DNA from: Leucobacter chromiireducens subsp. chromiireducens
GTDB taxonomy: Bacteria > Actinomycetota > Actinomycetes > Actinomycetales > Microbacteriaceae
Length of the DNA stretch: 64,000 nt
Direction: 5' to 3'
Assembly (NCBI RefSeq): GCF_016758255.1
Contig: NZ_QYAD01000002.1
Location: 310,001-374,000 of the forward strand
In this document: positions 14,779-25,067 of the stretch, piece after piece
Numbering within the stretch: the stretch's first letter is position 1
How the letters are laid out: every line of letters starts with the position of its first letter
Position numbers and translations under genes: made by a program
The notes under the pieces: model-generated
What the model saw: only the letters and a program-made list of their open reading frames with translations
What the model was told of the DNA's origin: nothing
Database searches by the model: none

Positions 14779-17304
14779 CTAGCCGAGCAGCGACGCCTTC
14801 ACCTCGTGGCGGTTGGTGACGCCGAGCTTGCGAATGAGTCGGTGGATGTGGCTCTCCACTGTGCGCACGCTCACCACGAGCTGCGTAGCGATCTGCGCGT
14901 TCGAGAGGCCGTCGGACACGAGTCGAGCAACCTCGAGCTCGCGCTCAGTGAGGCGTGAGCGATCCGGCTCGAACCGGCGGGTCTCGAACTCGATGTCGGG
15001 GAGATCCGCGCGAAGGCGCTCGCGGGCGGATCGGAGCGCGGGCGCAGCATCGGCCTTGGCCTCGCTCACCGCGTGATCGTGCACCGCGATCGCGAGCCCG
15101 GTGCGCCCGGCGCTGAGCAGTTCCTCGGCGACCGCGACAGGGTCGTCGCTTGTGGGCTCGTGCAACCAGCGCACCGCGCGCACATAGGCGAGCACAAATC
15201 TGCCGCCCATCTGCTCGGCTTCTGCCGACACAACAGCAAGCAGCTCGGGATCTTGCCGCACCTCGAGCGAGGCCAAACGCAACAGCACACCCGCGAAGAG
15301 GTAGCCACGGGCGATGAGGTCTGCACCGCGGTCACGCAACAGCTCAGCCGCAGCATCACGCTGACCGAGCAAAATGAGGAGCTGCGCCTCTGCCTCGGCG
15401 GGGGACTGATGCAGCGGGGGAAGGCCCTCCGTGCTCAGCCCACGGAGCGTGTCGAGGTGGCGTTGCGCCTGCTCGCGCCGCCCGCGCCGCGCAGCAATGA
15501 GCGCCGCACAACCGTGAATCGCGAGGCCGGACGCCGCGGCGGCAACCGTTCGCGCCGCGGGGGAGAGTGGCACGAGCGTTGCGAGCACGTCCTCCGCCTC
15601 CGCGTAGCGGCCCTGCGCCTCCAGCGCGTACACCAGCACCGCACCGTGGCTGCGCAGCGAATCGACGTCGAGGATCGCAAGCGCCTGCGCATAGCCTCGC
15701 CGCGCCCAAGCGGTGGCCTCGTGCATCTCGCCGAGACCGAGCTGCACGACGCCCCGTAGCGAGTCGATCGCGAAGTCCTCGAGCGCGCGGGTGGTGTGCT
15801 CCGCCTCAGCGAGTGTGTGCGAGGCTGCTTCGAAGTCACCGCTGGTGGTCTGCGCGATGGTGAGTGCCCGCAGGCCCCGCACCTGATCCTCCGGCGGCAG
15901 GTCGTCGCTGACCTCCAGACGCACCGCGAAGTCGGCGGGGACCTGCCGCAGGTAGTGCTCGAGGGACACCGCGGTCGTGTCGGTGATCCGCGCGGTAACG
16001 CTGCCGCTCGGCCCAGCGGCCGCAAGCATCTCGAGCGCGCCATCGAGGTCCCGTTGGACGAACGCGCGCCACTCCGCGCGGAGCAAGAGCAGGTGGGTGG
16101 CGGCGACAGTGTCGTGCTCCTCTGGCAGCGACGCATTGAGCACAGCCTCGACGTCGGCATCGGGAGCCTCGCCCGCGACGAGGGCCTTCACCGCATTCAC
16201 CGCGGTGCCCGCGTTCGGGTTCGACGCCCAGGCCGCACGGGCGAGTCGAACTCGAGCCTGCGCCTGCTCGTGGAACATCCGGGCGATCACGGCGTTCTCG
16301 GGAGTCGACGCGGACGCAGACCGGCCGAGGGAGCTTCGCAGCTCGGCGGAGTCCAGCCGTTCGGCCACGAGGCCAGTGAGACGAGTCCGCCGGGCAAGTA
16401 GGGGGCGGTGCCTGAAGTAGTCTTCGAGAAGCGGCGGATGCACCGCAATCCGCAGCTGACCGCGTACTGGGTGCACGCGGACGAGCCCGGCCGCTTCGAG
16501 CGACTCAATCGCCGCGCAGTCGAGTACCTCACGCACGGCATTGAGATCCGAGACTCCCGCGATCGCGAGAAGCTCGAGGGCATCGAGAAGCTCGGGGCTG
16601 AGCCCGGCGATGAGTTCCTGCATTGCGCCGCCGAGCTCCGGTGACCACAGCCCGGATTGTGCAACCCACACGTTGTCCTCGCGATGAAGGCCGCCATTCA
16701 GCACCGCCGCGTCGACGAGATCCTGGGCAAGCCCTGCCGAGGCCCCCGAGCGCGCAAAGATCTGTCCCAGTGTCACGTCGTCGAGGGGAGCACCAAGCTG
16801 CGCCTCCACGGAATCGCGCAGCTCGCGATAGGTGAGGGGCGGGAGCTGCACCGTGAGCGCCCGCAACCGCCGCGCCGCGCCGGCCGCGGGCGCCATGCCA
16901 TGCCCGGTGGTCACGACCCGCGTCTCGGGATTCTGCTCCGCGTACGCGACGATCGCGCCCCATGACGCATCATCGAGCTCGTCGACGTTATCGATGAGCA
17001 GCGCTGCGTGCTGTCCGGAGATGCGCTGGGCGAGCTGCTGCACGTGGCCGGCAAGCTGTGCGGCAAACGTGTGCACCGGGCCATCCGGGGAAAATCCGGA
17101 CACCGCGAGCGCGCCGAATGGCACTGTCCGAATCGCGGCGGCGCCGCTCACCCAAAACGATGCCCAGCGCTGCTCGTGCAGAGCGGCCTCAAGCTCGCGG
17201 AGAAACACGGTGCGCCCGCTGTGTTCGGCGCCGACGAGCTCGACGTGCCGACCATCCACGAGTGTGGCAAGCACCTGCGCAATCGCGCGGCTTCGTGCGC
17301 TCAT
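14779..17304 (-). CDS. second large LuxR-family regulator, paralogue of 7419-9971
   Basis: Transcription factor of 841 residues. Same layout as the regulator at 7419: P-loop at 25-32 reads GAEHSGRT (Arg for Lys), Walker B region AALLIDNVDELDD, conserved middle motifs (VNPP/VHPP...DYFRHRP) and a C-terminal LuxR helix-turn-helix (LTERELEVARLVSDGLSNAQIA). ATG 17304 follows GGGGGAAG. It is divergent from the LARTG surface gene at 17726, as if each regulator serves a neighbouring surface gene. The two proteins match end to end, which suggests an old duplication rather than shared family membership alone. Confidence 0.85.
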   Translation of the reverse strand: MSARSRAIAQVLATLVDGRHVELVGAEHSGRTVFLRELEAALHEQRWASFWVSGAAAIRTVPFGALAVSGFSPDGPVHTFAAQLAGHVQQLAQRISGQHAALLIDNVDELDDASWGAIVAYAEQNPETRVVTTGHGMAPAAGAARRLRALTVQLPPLTYRELRDSVEAQLGAPLDDVTLGQIFARSGASAGLAQDLVDAAVLNGGLHREDNVWVAQSGLWSPELGGAMQELIAGLSPELLDALELLAIAGVSDLNAVREVLDCAAIESLEAAGLVRVHPVRGQLRIAVHPPLLEDYFRHRPLLARRTRLTGLVAERLDSAELRSSLGRSASASTPENAVIARMFHEQAQARVRLARAAWASNPNAGTAVNAVKALVAGEAPDADVEAVLNASLPEEHDTVAATHLLLLRAEWRAFVQRDLDGALEMLAAAGPSGSVTARITDTTAVSLEHYLRQVPADFAVRLEVSDDLPPEDQVRGLRALTIAQTTSGDFEAASHTLAEAEHTTRALEDFAIDSLRGVVQLGLGEMHEATAWARRGYAQALAILDVDSLRSHGAVLVYALEAQGRYAEAEDVLATLVPLSPAARTVAAAASGLAIHGCAALIAARRGRREQAQRHLDTLRGLSTEGLPPLHQSPAEAEAQLLILLGQRDAAAELLRDRGADLIARGYLFAGVLLRLASLEVRQDPELLAVVSAEAEQMGGRFVLAYVRAVRWLHEPTSDDPVAVAEELLSAGRTGLAIAVHDHAVSEAKADAAPALRSARERLRADLPDIEFETRRFEPDRSRLTERELEVARLVSDGLSNAQIATQLVVSVRTVESHIHRLIRKLGVTNRHEVKASLLG

Positions 17305-17725
17305 ACTTCCCCCTGGTCCTCCGGCATGTTCGCCGGGCGTGCCCCTGGCTGTGCCCGAAAGACCAGCCTGATGAGTCCCACACTAGAGGTGCCGGACTGC
17401 GCGCGCACGCTTTTCTCCGTCTCAGCAGTGCCGCGTGCGCTGAGCTCGGTGCAGGGTGCCACGGAGGCTGGCACCGTTGACCACGGGACTGCTGGCCGGC
17501 GACCACGGAGCACGCCTCGCGCTCACCGCGCAGCCGGGATCCCGCACCGCTGCTCCTTTGACGTGCTGGCGCAGAAATCTCGTTCTGTGCCGGTGTGAGA
17601 GAGAACGATTGATGGTGTTCCGCACACCGGACGGGCTACCCGCCCACGGTGCGCAGGGCGGTCGTCACAGCCCACACGGGCCCGCGATCAGACGAGCTTC
17701 ACGAACGACACCCAGGAGGTGCCGG
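17305..17725. other. divergent intergenic region between LuxR and surface gene
   Basis: 421 bp without a convincing gene. It must hold the promoters for both flanking genes. Seen: an inverted repeat CTCAGC/GCTGAG at 17421-17426 and 17439-17444, and a consensus AGGAGGTG ribosome site at 17714-17721 for the downstream gene. The 15-bp motif found at 5244 and 10036 is not present here by eye. Confidence 0.5.
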
Positions 17726-19687
17726 ATGACCATCACCCACCCACACACCCGCCGCTCACGGCAGGCCGCATAGGGCGGCGCGCTGATTGCAGCGCTGTGC
17801 CTGGCGCCGCTGGCCGTGCCGACCGCGGCGCTCGCACACGACGGAGCGGAACCTGCCTCGACCGGGATCGAACTGAGCGATCCCGAGCTCACCCGAGCGG
17901 TGACGGCGCTGGGTGCACCGCTCGACATCCGCATTCCGATCCTCAACGTGCCTGGCGATCCCTCGAGCGGCGAACGCGACGCGAGTTCGGGCGACCCGTG
18001 GACACTCGCGCTGAGCCCAGACGGGCGCTACGCCTACGTCGACAACGCGAACTACGGACAGAACCCAATCGAACTGTGGGTATTCGACCTTGATCGGCGT
18101 ATGCACGTCAAGACACTTGAGGTGGGCGACAACCCGGGAGGCACATCGACGATTGTCGCCGCGACCTCCGCAAACGTTGTCGCGGTGCGATCGGGCGACA
18201 GCGTGTACGTGATCGACTCCGTTGCCAACGAGATTCGCGACCGCTGGGACCTTCCGCGCTCCTCCGGGTATCGGGAAGCGATCAGCCCGGATGGACAGTA
18301 CTTCTATACGGTTTCTTCCGTCGGGCTCGTGCAGAAGCTGAACTTGGACTCGGGGGAGATCGAGGCATCGCGCAGGATCTCGGTCAAGATGATGGGGACC
18401 ATTGAGGTTACGCCGGACGGAAACTCCCTGGCGATTGGCGAGGGGTACACCGAAGACGCGAACTACCGCTTACTCTCCGCCGCAACGCTCGAAGACCTCG
18501 GACCGGCGCACTCGACCCCAACGATTTGGCAGTACAGCCGGATGCGCTTCGACGCTGCGGGAACCGCGCTCTATCAAACTGACTTTGGTACGAAGCTCAA
18601 CAAGCTGGATCCTGTCACGGGGCAGTCGCTGCAGGAGGTGGCGGTGGGCACCAAGATGAGCGGGCTCGTGCCGAACCCGGAGCAGAACCGCGCGTGGGGA
18701 ACCTCGATTGGGTTCAGCCTGGTGATGGTGGCGGACTACACGACGGGCAAACGCTCGGAGAGCTTCCGCTCGGTGCCCGGTGGATCGATTGACCTGGCGC
18801 AGCGCCCCAACGGTGAGCTTGTTGCTCCGAACGGAGCGAAGGGCAAGCGCGGCCCGGACATGAGCATTTCGGTGCTGCTTCCCGCCGCGGTCACCCAGCA
18901 GCCGGCGGACGTTACGGTGGAGACCGTGGACGAGGAAGCCGTGTTCACCGCCGAGGTGCAGGGCATCAAGGCCGACGCCGCGAGCGGAGTGACCTGGCAG
19001 CGCTCAGACGATGCCGGCGAGACCTGGGTCGACCTCGATGCGCACGGACTCAGCCTCGAGGTCCCCGCGACGCGCGAAACGGTTGCAGCGCAGTTCCGCC
19101 TCGCCTACACGGACGACTTTTGGGGCGTCGCCGGCGCGAGTGATGCTGCCCGCATAGTTGCGCCTGCCCCCGAGATCCTCGACCCAGTGACGGAGATCTC
19201 GGCGACCACCGGAACGGAAATTGCGCCGGTGTCGTTCACTGCCCGTGCTCAGGAAGCCCACGAGTGGAGCGTAGACGGCCTCCCCGAGGGGCTTGCACTC
19301 GATGCGGCAACGGGCGAACTCAGCGGTATGCCCGCGGTTGCTGGTGAGTTCAGTGCAACGGTGTCGGTGAGTGACGACTTCGGCGTCGATGTTGCAGAAC
19401 TGAGCATCGCGGTGAGCGATCCGGCGGGCGACCCGGATCCAAAGCCGGGCCCTGGCACCGACCCGGCACCCGGTGAAGATCCGAGCGACGAACCCGGGGC
19501 GAAGCCGGCGCCGGGCAGCGACCCCGCTCCAGGCGATACCCCCGCTGGAGACCAGCCGGCTACGAAGCGCTCGGCTGGGGATCAGGATCTTGCCCGCACG
19601 GGCGGCACCGAGTTGATCGGCGCGGGGCTCCTCGGCGCCGGACTGATCCTCGCTGGCCTGGTGACGCTCAAGCGTCGTCGCGCGTAG
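17726..19687 (+). pseudogene. LARTG-anchored propeller surface protein with amber codon in signal peptide
   Basis: Reads as a complete wall-anchored protein of 653 codons except that codon 16 (17771-17773) is TAG. Start ATG 17726 has a consensus AGGAGGTG. Codons 1-15 give MTITHPHTRRSRQAA; after the stop the same frame continues as a normal signal peptide core and cleavage site (GGALIAALCLAPLAV...ALAHDG). The mature part has a YVTN-type propeller (~60-370), an Ig-like region, a putative-Ig domain (WSVDGLPEGLALDAATGELSG), a DPxPG-rich stalk and sorting motif LARTG at 622-626 with a membrane segment and KRRRA tail. No good start lies after the TAG, so it is either a nonsense mutant, a sequencing error or read through. 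Confidence 0.75.
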
Positions 19688-19702
19688 ACCCAGTGCACGA
19701 CC

Positions 19703-19737
19703 GAGGGGCCCAGCTGCGTCATGCCGCTGGGCCCCTC
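19703..19737. terminator. bidirectional terminator
   Basis: 12-bp perfect stem GAGGGGCCCAGC/GCTGGGCCCCTC with an 11-nt loop, placed between the convergent ends of the LARTG protein gene and the cysteine hydrolase gene. Confidence 0.8.
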
Positions 19738-19747
19738 ATGTGCGTGT

Positions 19748-20536
19748 CTAGCGGCGATGGCGCCTTCCGGCCCGTCCCTCCGCTCGACGGGCGAGCTGGG
19801 CCTCGAGTGCGGTGAGCCGGTCGAGCAGCTCTGCGGTGGTCTCTGAATTGGCGTAGAGCTTCCGGATGCTCTCGAGTGCATTCGCGTGACGCTGGGGGCT
19901 CATCGCGCCCATGGCGTCCTCGACGAGGCCTACCTGGTAACCGAGGTCTGCGAGATCTCGCACCGAGGAACTCACGCACTGATCGGTGTAGAAACCGGCG
20001 ACGATGACGTGGTGTACTCCCATGTTGCGCAGCATCTGGTCGATGTGCGTGCCCACGTGCACGCCTGAGCAGGTCTTCGTGAGCACGGCCTCGCCCGGCA
20101 GCGGCGCAGCCTGCGGCAGGAACGCGGAGTCGGGGGAGCCCGGCGGGTAGAGCATGCCAGCGGCCCGATGGAGCGCGCCGGTGTCTGACGCATCTCCGAG
20201 CTGCGCCTGGATGCCCACGTGCACGGGACGGATGCCCAGCTCGCGGCACTTCGCGAGCACTGCCTCGATGTTGTCGAGGGCCCGGGCGAGATCAGCCTCC
20301 ATCGCGCGGAGCACGGGATCAAGCCCCTCGTGATACAGGCCCGCTGCGGTGAGCGACGCGACGATCGCGGGCGTCGAAAGATGCTCCTGGATATCGACGA
20401 GCAACAGCACGGTATCCCGGGGGTCGATCGTCAGCGGCTCTGCATAGCCGTAGGCGCCCAACGTCCCGTAGTACTGCTCCGCGAGTGCGTTGACCTCCGC
20501 TTCGGTGGCCAGTGGCGCGGAATCGCTCATGCTCAT
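19748..20536 (-). CDS. isochorismatase-family cysteine hydrolase
   Basis: Soluble hydrolase of 262 residues. Seen: the family triad Asp48 (LLLVDIQ), Lys154 (VLTKTCSG) and Cys187 (YTDQCVSSSVRD), with the usual cis-peptide region before the cysteine. Members cleave amides or ester-like bonds (nicotinamide, N-carbamoyl compounds, isochorismate); the substrate here cannot be told. The N-terminal ~40 residues are longer than in short family members, like those acting on carbamoyl or biuret-type substrates. ATG 20536 follows GAAAGGAC. It lies 58 bp after kdpC on the same strand, with no stem-loop in between, so it may be read through from the kdp operon, though no functional link is known. Confidence 0.8.
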   Translation of the reverse strand: MSMSDSAPLATEAEVNALAEQYYGTLGAYGYAEPLTIDPRDTVLLLVDIQEHLSTPAIVASLTAAGLYHEGLDPVLRAMEADLARALDNIEAVLAKCRELGIRPVHVGIQAQLGDASDTGALHRAAGMLYPPGSPDSAFLPQAAPLPGEAVLTKTCSGVHVGTHIDQMLRNMGVHHVIVAGFYTDQCVSSSVRDLADLGYQVGLVEDAMGAMSPQRHANALESIRKLYANSETTAELLDRLTALEAQLARRAEGRAGRRHRR

Positions 20537-20593
20537 CGTCCTTTCTCCGGGTTCGGCTTACAGCTATGTTGGCAGGAAACGCAGGCGCTTCGC

Positions 20594-21235
20594 CTACCCC
20601 GAGCGGGGAGGATCCCCAGCCGAGTGTGCAAGCGCGTCGAGCGCAAGATTGAGCTCCACCACGTTTACCCGACTTTCCCCGAGATAGCCGGCATCGCGCG
20701 AGCTGGTCGCCGCAGATACGATCGTCGTCACGACGTCCACGGGAAGACCGCGCGCCTCGGCGACGCGCGCGACCTGAAGCGCAGCATACGCTGGGCTAAT
20801 GTGCGGGTCGAGGCCTGAGCCCGATGCTGTGACCGCGTCCGTCGGCACCTCTGACGCGGGTACCTCATTGAACGAGGCAACGGCGTGCCGTCGTTCCTCG
20901 ATCTGCAGGGCGAGCTCTTCACTCTCCGGCCCCAGATTCGAGCCTGCGGATGCGAGCGCGTCGTAGCCGTCGCCTGCGGCGGAAGGCCGGGGCTGGAAGT
21001 ACTCGGGCAACGGCGCGCCAGAGGCGTCCGCGAACCGCTGCCCAATGAGCTCGGAACCCGCGATCCGACCGTCGGCTGCGCGCACCACAGAGCCGTTCGC
21101 CTGATGCGGAAAGACGCTCTGCCCGATGCCGAGCATCACGAGCGGGTAGCCGATACCCAACACGAGTGTGAGGAGCAGCATGATGCGGAGCGCCGTCCAC
21201 AGCGGGGCAGTCTTCCGCCAGATGGTGCGTGCCAC
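20594..21235 (-). CDS. kdpC: potassium-transporting ATPase subunit C
   Basis: Small membrane-anchored subunit of the high-affinity K+ pump KdpFABC, which helps assembly and ATP affinity. Seen: 213 residues, one N-terminal membrane segment (~15-37), and the conserved blocks GIGQSVFPHQANGS, GSELIGQRF, YFQPRPSAAG, GLDPHISPAYA and VNVVELNLALD. It starts 8 bp after the kdpB stop. Confidence 0.95.
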   Translation of the reverse strand: MARTIWRKTAPLWTALRIMLLLTLVLGIGYPLVMLGIGQSVFPHQANGSVVRAADGRIAGSELIGQRFADASGAPLPEYFQPRPSAAGDGYDALASAGSNLGPESEELALQIEERRHAVASFNEVPASEVPTDAVTASGSGLDPHISPAYAALQVARVAEARGLPVDVVTTIVSAATSSRDAGYLGESRVNVVELNLALDALAHSAGDPPRSG

Positions 21236-21243
21236 GACGCCCC

Positions 21244-23397
21244 CTAGTATCCCGGCATCAGGCTCACGACCATGTCGATGAGCTTAATGCCGATGATCGG
21301 GACGAGCACGCCGCTCAGTCCATTGACAATGAGGTTGCGGGTGAGGTCGCCGCGGGGCCCGGTGCTCCGGTACGGCACGCCGATGAGGGCGAGCGGGATC
21401 AGGATGACCATGACCAGACTGCTGAAGATCACCGTGGAGAGGACCGCCGACGCAGAGGAGTGCAGCTGCAGCACATTGAGTGCGGCAAGCCCTGGAAACG
21501 CGCCAACGAAGAGGGCGGGGAATAGCGTGAAGTAGCGCACGAGATCGTTGGCGAGGTTGAACGTCATGAGGGCACCGCGGGTGGCCATCTGTCGACGACC
21601 CACCTCGACGATGTCCACGAGGTGAGCGGGGTCGTCGTCCAGGATGATCATGTTCGCGGAGGCCTTCGCCGCAGCCGTTGCAGAGTTCATCGCGATGCCA
21701 ATGTCTGCTTGCGCGAGCGCGGGAGCATCGTTGACGCCGTCACCGCTCATCGCCACCAAGTGCCCCGCGGACTGCTCGCGCACGATGACCGCGAGCTTCT
21801 CCTCTGGCGTTGAGTTGCCGACGTACTCGTCGATCCCCGCCTCCGCGCTGATCGCCTTCGCGGTGAGCTCGTGGTCGCCGGTGACCATCACGGTTCGAAT
21901 ACCGAGGCCGCGGAGGGCGCTGACGCGACCGGGTACGGAGGCCTTGATCGTGTCGCGCAGGTCGACCACGCCGAGCGCACGGCCTGGCCCCGCCGGTGGC
22001 TTCACCCCAATGATGAGCGGGGTGCCGCCGTCGCTCGCGATGGCGTGTGTGCTGGCCTGAAGCTCCGCGAGAACGTGACGCGATGGCTGCGTTCCCTGCT
22101 GTTTCAGCCAAGCGGCCACCGCGTGCGCCGCGCCCTTTCGGAGCTTCGTCCCATCGGGGAGGTCATACCCCGAGATCCGGGCGTTCGCGGTGAAGACCAC
22201 GGGGGTTCCGTCCTCAGCGCGCGTGTGTTCGGTGCCTGCGGGGTCCGGTTCAGTGGCCCCAAGCGCGCGCGCCAGCCGGACAATCGAAGAGCCCTCGGGG
22301 GTGGGGTCACCGATCGATGCGAGCGCCGCAAGACGCATGAACTCGGTGGGGTCGACCCCGGAGAGCGGCAGGAACGCGACCGCGCTCCGGTTCCCCTGGG
22401 TCACCGTGCCGGTCTTGTCGAGGAGCACGGTCGTGATGTCGCCGGCCGTCTCGAGTGACTTCGCCGAGGTGACGAGCACCCCGCGCCGGAGCAGTTGCGA
22501 CATCCCCGCGATGCCGGTTACGGACATCAGTGCGGCGATCTCCGTGGGGATGAGGCAGATCACCATCGCGACGAGCACGGGGATGGAGACCGGCGGCGCG
22601 ACGGGCGAGACCGCAGAGTTGAGCGTGAGCGCGACGATCACAAACGATACCGAGAATGAACTGAGGAGCGCGCTGAACGCCACCTCGATGGGGGCCTTCT
22701 GGCGGCGCGCGGTGCTTGCGAGTTGTATCGTGCGCTCGAATGCGCTCGCTCCCACCGAAGCGGTGATGCGCACTACGAGGCGCCCACCCAGGTCACTCGT
22801 GCCACCGATGACGGCGGTGCGATCGCCGCCAGCCTCGCGGACCACCGTTCCCGCGTGTCCCGTGTACTCCGACTCGTCAACCTCGGCGGCGCCCCAGAGC
22901 ACCTCACCGTCGGCTGGAATTGTGCCACCCGTATCCACGACGACGACATCGCCCGGCACCAGATCGTGCGAGTCGACCTGCTCAAGCTCGGCGTTCTGAG
23001 CCGAGCGGTCGCGGGTGGGATCATAACTTGCCACTCGAAGGGCAGGGGTGCTGCGCGCGGCCTGTCGGAGGGACGCAGTGTCAGAGCGACCGCGACCCTC
23101 CGCGATCGACTCAGCGAGCGTTGCGGTGAACAGGCACACCCAGAAGCCGATGGCGAGCGCCCAGGTGAACCCCGGAGGCATCGTGGTGCCGCCTGAGGGG
23201 CGCGCCCCGCCGACAAACGGTTCGGCGACCGCGATCAGTGTGGTGAGCGCGGCGCCCGCTTCCGTGAGCAGGAGGACTGGGTTGTGCCAGAGGTAGCGCG
23301 GGTCGAACTTCCGGAGCGCATCGAGGATCACCGTGCGCAGAGCGGACGGTGAGATCACGCTGTTGTTCCGCAGCCGCTCGAGGAGTCTCTGGATCAC
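21244..23397 (-). CDS. kdpB: potassium-transporting P-type ATPase subunit B
   Basis: Catalytic subunit of the Kdp pump. Seen: 717 residues, the phosphorylated aspartate in DKTGT (~residue 343), the hinge GDGVNDAPAL (~residue 563), the TGES-equivalent actuator loop (SEYTGHAG), and membrane segments at both ends. The ATG overlaps the end of kdpA by 4 nt (ATGA), so the two subunits are translationally coupled. All parts are present and the length is normal. Confidence 0.97.
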   Translation of the reverse strand: MIQRLLERLRNNSVISPSALRTVILDALRKFDPRYLWHNPVLLLTEAGAALTTLIAVAEPFVGGARPSGGTTMPPGFTWALAIGFWVCLFTATLAESIAEGRGRSDTASLRQAARSTPALRVASYDPTRDRSAQNAELEQVDSHDLVPGDVVVVDTGGTIPADGEVLWGAAEVDESEYTGHAGTVVREAGGDRTAVIGGTSDLGGRLVVRITASVGASAFERTIQLASTARRQKAPIEVAFSALLSSFSVSFVIVALTLNSAVSPVAPPVSIPVLVAMVICLIPTEIAALMSVTGIAGMSQLLRRGVLVTSAKSLETAGDITTVLLDKTGTVTQGNRSAVAFLPLSGVDPTEFMRLAALASIGDPTPEGSSIVRLARALGATEPDPAGTEHTRAEDGTPVVFTANARISGYDLPDGTKLRKGAAHAVAAWLKQQGTQPSRHVLAELQASTHAIASDGGTPLIIGVKPPAGPGRALGVVDLRDTIKASVPGRVSALRGLGIRTVMVTGDHELTAKAISAEAGIDEYVGNSTPEEKLAVIVREQSAGHLVAMSGDGVNDAPALAQADIGIAMNSATAAAKASANMIILDDDPAHLVDIVEVGRRQMATRGALMTFNLANDLVRYFTLFPALFVGAFPGLAALNVLQLHSSASAVLSTVIFSSLVMVILIPLALIGVPYRSTGPRGDLTRNLIVNGLSGVLVPIIGIKLIDMVVSLMPGY

Positions 23398-25067
23398 CGG
23401 ACGAATCCTTCCGCGAACGGCCCAGCGAGCAGGTATGGCACGAACATGGGCACCGCGATAAACACGATGAGCGCCACAAGCAGGCCGACAAACTGGGGTC
23501 GGTGCAGCGGCAGTTCGAGTGTGCTCTCCGCTTTGCCCTGAAGCGAGAAGGACCCCGCGAGGGCGAGCACGAGCACGATCGGGATGAATCTCCCGAGCAG
23601 GATCACGATGCCGAGCGTGACGTTGAGCAGTGGGGTGTTCGCGCTCAGCCCGGCGAACGCGGAGCCATTGTTGATCGCTGCGGACACGAACGCGTAGAGC
23701 ACCTCAGAAAGTCCGTGCGAGCCTTCGTTTCCCATACTCGACACGATCTCCGCCTGCACCGATGGGATCGCAAAACTCACTGCGATCCCGCCGATCGCGA
23801 GCGTCGGCATCACGAGGATGGCGATGCTGACGAGTTTCATCTCCTGTGTACCGAGTCGCTTGCCGAGGTAGACGGGAGCACGGCCGAGCAGCAACGCGGT
23901 GAGGAAGACCGCGATGACCATGAGCACGAGCATCGTGTAGATTCCCGATCCCGCACCGCCCGGGGCCACCTCGCCGAGCATCATGTCGAACATCAGCATG
24001 AGGCCGCCGAACGCGGTGTACGAACCGTGCATGGAGTTGACCGCACCACCCGTGGTGCCCGTCGTAGCGGTTGCGAACAGCGTGGAGCCCACGATCCCGA
24101 ACCGCTGTTCCTTGCCCTCGAGCGCGCCGCCCGCGAGCTTGGGGGCCGTGCCAGCCCCCGCAAACTCGAATCCCGTGAGCGGCACGTACACGAGCACGAA
24201 GAGCACCGCCATCGTGGCAAGCAGAGCGTACCCCGCGCGCTGATCGCCGACCATCGTGCCCACCGTGCGGGGCATCGTGAAGGGAATCAGCAGCAGGAGG
24301 AGCGTCTGCAGCATGTTGGTCCACGGCGTCGGGTTCTCGAACGGGTGCGCGGAGTTCGCGTTGAAGAAGCCGCCACCGTTCGTCCCCAGCATCTTGATTG
24401 CCTCCTGCGAGGCCACCGGTCCCCCCGGGAGGGTCTGCGTGAGGCCCGCGACAGTCTCGATCTCAACCGGAGCCGCGAGGTTCTGGATCACCCCGCCAGC
24501 GAGCAACAGCACTGCTGCGAGCAGTGAGATCGGCAGCAGGATGCGCAGGTTTGCGCGCACGAGGTCGACCCAGAAGTTGCCGAGCCCGCTGCGACCGCCG
24601 CGCGAGGCGATTCCACGAATCAGGGCGATGGCGACGGCCATGCTGACTGCCGTCGACACAAAGTTCTGCACAGTGAGACCGACCGCCTGCGCGGTGTATC
24701 CGACGGTCTGCTCCGGCGAATACGACTGCCAGTTGGTGTTCGCAACGAACGACGCGACGGTGTTGAACGCTAGGTCAGGGCTCATGGGCCCCATGCCGAG
24801 AGAGTACGGGAGGAACTGCTGCGTGCGAAGCAGCAGGTAGAGCAGCACGAACCCAATGAGGGAGAACGCGAGGATCGAAGTGAGGTACCCGCGCCACGAC
24901 TGCTGTCGATCGGGGTCGACTCCAGAGAGCCGGTAGATGAACCGTTCGACACGCCAGTGCCGGTCAGAGGTGAATACCCACGCCATGTAGTCGCCCAGCG
25001 GGCGGTACAGGAGGGCGAGGATCAGCGCCAGCGTCAGGAACGCTGTGGCTGCGAACCACCAGTTCAT
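23394..25067 (-). CDS. kdpA: potassium-transporting ATPase subunit A (channel)
   Basis: Channel-like K+-binding subunit with about ten membrane segments, 557 residues. Seen: the selectivity-filter loops, including GTNGGGFFNANSAHPFENP and GSTLFATATTGTTGGAVNSMHG. The frame is open well upstream, but the real start is ATG 25067 because MNWWFAATAFLTL is the family N-terminus and it overlaps the kdpF stop by one base (TGATG). No kdpDE sensor/regulator pair is in the window. Confidence 0.96.
   Translation of the reverse strand: MNWWFAATAFLTLALILALLYRPLGDYMAWVFTSDRHWRVERFIYRLSGVDPDRQQSWRGYLTSILAFSLIGFVLLYLLLRTQQFLPYSLGMGPMSPDLAFNTVASFVANTNWQSYSPEQTVGYTAQAVGLTVQNFVSTAVSMAVAIALIRGIASRGGRSGLGNFWVDLVRANLRILLPISLLAAVLLLAGGVIQNLAAPVEIETVAGLTQTLPGGPVASQEAIKMLGTNGGGFFNANSAHPFENPTPWTNMLQTLLLLLIPFTMPRTVGTMVGDQRAGYALLATMAVLFVLVYVPLTGFEFAGAGTAPKLAGGALEGKEQRFGIVGSTLFATATTGTTGGAVNSMHGSYTAFGGLMLMFDMMLGEVAPGGAGSGIYTMLVLMVIAVFLTALLLGRAPVYLGKRLGTQEMKLVSIAILVMPTLAIGGIAVSFAIPSVQAEIVSSMGNEGSHGLSEVLYAFVSAAINNGSAFAGLSANTPLLNVTLGIVILLGRFIPIVLVLALAGSFSLQGKAESTLELPLHRPQFVGLLVALIVFIAVPMFVPYLLAGPFAEGFVR

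Noticed and set aside
17816-19687. Taking GTG 17816 as the true start of the LARTG protein
   Set aside because: It would remove most of the signal peptide and has no ribosome site, while ATG 17726 has a consensus one in the same frame.
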